From: Rotaria sp. Silwood1
Lineage: Eukaryota > Rotifera > Eurotatoria > Philodinida > Philodinidae
DNA length: 64,000 nucleotides
Assembly (NCBI GenBank): GCA_905250075.1
Contig: CAJNOP010000001.1
Location: 4,126,514-4,190,513, forward strand
Reading direction: 5' to 3'
Under the pieces are notes generated by a model. That model was not told the origin of the DNA and did no database searches. It saw only the letters and a list, made by a program, of their open reading frames with translations. The translations under genes were made by a program, and so were the position numbers. Within the stretch, counting starts at the first letter, position 1. Every line of letters starts with the position of its first letter. Below, piece after piece: positions 62,899 through 64,000 of the stretch.

Positions 62899-64000
62899 AT
62901 GATGCTAATATTGATTCACGTTCTAGCCTGTTTTTTATTCTTATCATCCAAAGCTTTTGATGGACAAGAACTTCCATCAAGTACAAGTGATGAATGTAAT
63001 TCTGAAATGGCATCATGGACTCCATGGTTCAACACACAAAATCCAAAAAAAACAAATGGTAATGATATTGAAGATATTTCAATAATTCGAAAATCATATG
63101 CAGAAGCAGCTCGATGTGATACAGTTTTAAATGTTGAATATTCTGTTTCGGGAAAATCAAATAATGATACATCATTTCATCAAACATTAATTAATAATAA
63201 TGGTGTTTTTTGTATGGCTTCCTCAACATCACCTTGTCCAGATTATAGTGTTCGTTTTTGTTGTCCACTTGAACGACAATATATATCACAACAATGTGGT
63301 CAAACATTTCGTCAACCTCATTTAAATTCTGCTCTTCGTATAGTCAATGGTTTTGAAGCAGTACCACATTCATTGCCATGGGCTGTTTCATTACAATATA
63401 AAGGTGTACATGACTGTGGTGGAGTAATTATTGATCAATGGCATATATTAACAGCTGCACATTGTTTGGATTATTCAAATGATCTAGGAAATTTCTATGC
63501 TCGTGTTGGTGCACATAATCGATTAACATCTGGACAACTTATACCTATCGCTGAATTAATTATACATCCAACTTATAATGAGCAACGTTCAACAGATGAT
63601 ATTGGAATTATAAGATTAGCTTCACCAATTACATTTTCACAAAATGTTCAACCAATTTGTCTTGTTGATAGTGTTAGAAAAACTATTTTTCATTTTTATT
63701 TTGAAATAATATGTTTTTTTTTTCTTATTGTAGATGCTTGAACCTCCACTTGATACAACTGTTTATGTTGCTGGTTGGGGTAATACTGTACATGAAGTGT
63801 GGGATAGTTCAAGTCCAGTTCTTCTTCAAGCACGACTTCGTGTTATTTCGGATTGTTCAATGTATTTTGCCTATGAACCTGAAAAACAAATTTGTACCGC
63901 TCATAATAGACCTGCTGATAACGATCATGGGTTAGTCCATCGTTATTTTTGCAATTACCATCATACATTAATTGTTGTTTAGATCATGTCAAGGTGATAG
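62899..64000 (+). CDS. Secreted WxxW-domain / trypsin-like serine protease (3' end off window)
   Basis: Exons 62899-63672, 63734-63930 and 63983-64000 (continuing) join in frame. A signal peptide (MMLILIHVLACFLFLSSKAF) is followed by a cysteine-containing domain with SWTPWFNTQNP, ...GNDIEDISIIRKS... and CPDYSVRFCC, which resembles the mucin-2 WxxW domain. The S1 protease starts with the activation site RIVNGFEAVPHSLPWAVSLQ. It contains the His of LTAAHC, the Asp of DDIGIIRL and, after the last intron, SCQGDS at the window edge, whose final Ser codon is cut; the full triad thus seems present. The substrate-pocket residue six before the Ser is not an Asp in the visible frame (NDHGSCQGDS), so the specificity call is uncertain. 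Likely a secreted digestive, immune or egg/cuticle-related enzyme; the precise role is unknown. Confidence 0.88.

Noticed and set aside
1..64000. tRNA, rRNA, CRISPR arrays, telomeric repeats or bacterial-type operons
   Set aside because: I scanned both strands for TTCRA box-B-type motifs with matching stems, direct-repeat arrays and conserved rRNA words and found no supportable case.

Overview
The window is metazoan nuclear DNA. It is about 70% or more A+T, introns are mostly 45-70 nt with GT-AG ends, exons use A/T-ending codons, and the gene complement is animal-specific (a Hox gene, golgin-45, CCDC93, NFIL3-type bZIP, DGK zeta/iota, MKP-5). The style (compact genes, tiny introns, foldback elements, two gene pairs about 156 nt apart with an acceptor before the second ATG) fits a bdelloid rotifer such as Rotaria. 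That assignment is inference.

Layout, left to right. A large minus-strand gene (off the left edge to about 10.9 kb) encodes a low-complexity protein with an AKAP2/MISP-like C-terminal region. Two single-exon plus-strand genes (12.4 and 15.3 kb) encode small four-helix membrane proteins that look like diverged paralogues. CCDC93 (minus, 16.9-19.7 kb) is head-to-head with an NFIL3-like bZIP gene (20.2 kb). BLZF1/golgin-45 and FBXO22 (minus, 22.4-25.6 kb) are 156 nt apart. A Hox2/proboscipedia-like gene (minus, 26.2-27.7 kb) is followed by a small unknown gene (29.1-29.6 kb). At 32.5-34.5 kb a plus-strand gene joins a TALE homeodomain to a BRCA1/BARD1-type BRCT pair. A cysteine-rich small gene candidate (35.8 kb) and a hAT-like foldback element (38.1-38.5 kb) come next. 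SYVN1/HRD1 (minus, 39.0-41.8 kb) is head-to-head with HECTD2 (plus, 42.0-50.4 kb), which is followed after 157 nt by DNAJC17. A diacylglycerol kinase zeta/iota-like gene (52.6-55.7 kb), an MKP-5/DUSP10-like phosphatase (minus, 58.8-60.4 kb) and a WxxW-trypsin secreted protease (62.9 kb, off the right edge) complete the window.

Functional themes: three ubiquitin-ligase components (FBXO22, HRD1, HECTD2), two endosome/Golgi trafficking factors (CCDC93, golgin-45), two signalling enzymes (DGK, MKP) and three DNA-binding regulators (NFIL3-like, Hox2, TALE-BRCT). The most notable observations are the homeodomain-BRCT fusion, a pair of phase-locked duplicated exons in HECTD2 that look mutually exclusive, two candidate trans-spliced gene pairs, and micro-exons of 17 and 21 nt in the Hox and HECT genes. 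All exon boundaries were read by eye from splice motifs and reading-frame continuity; none is backed by transcript data.
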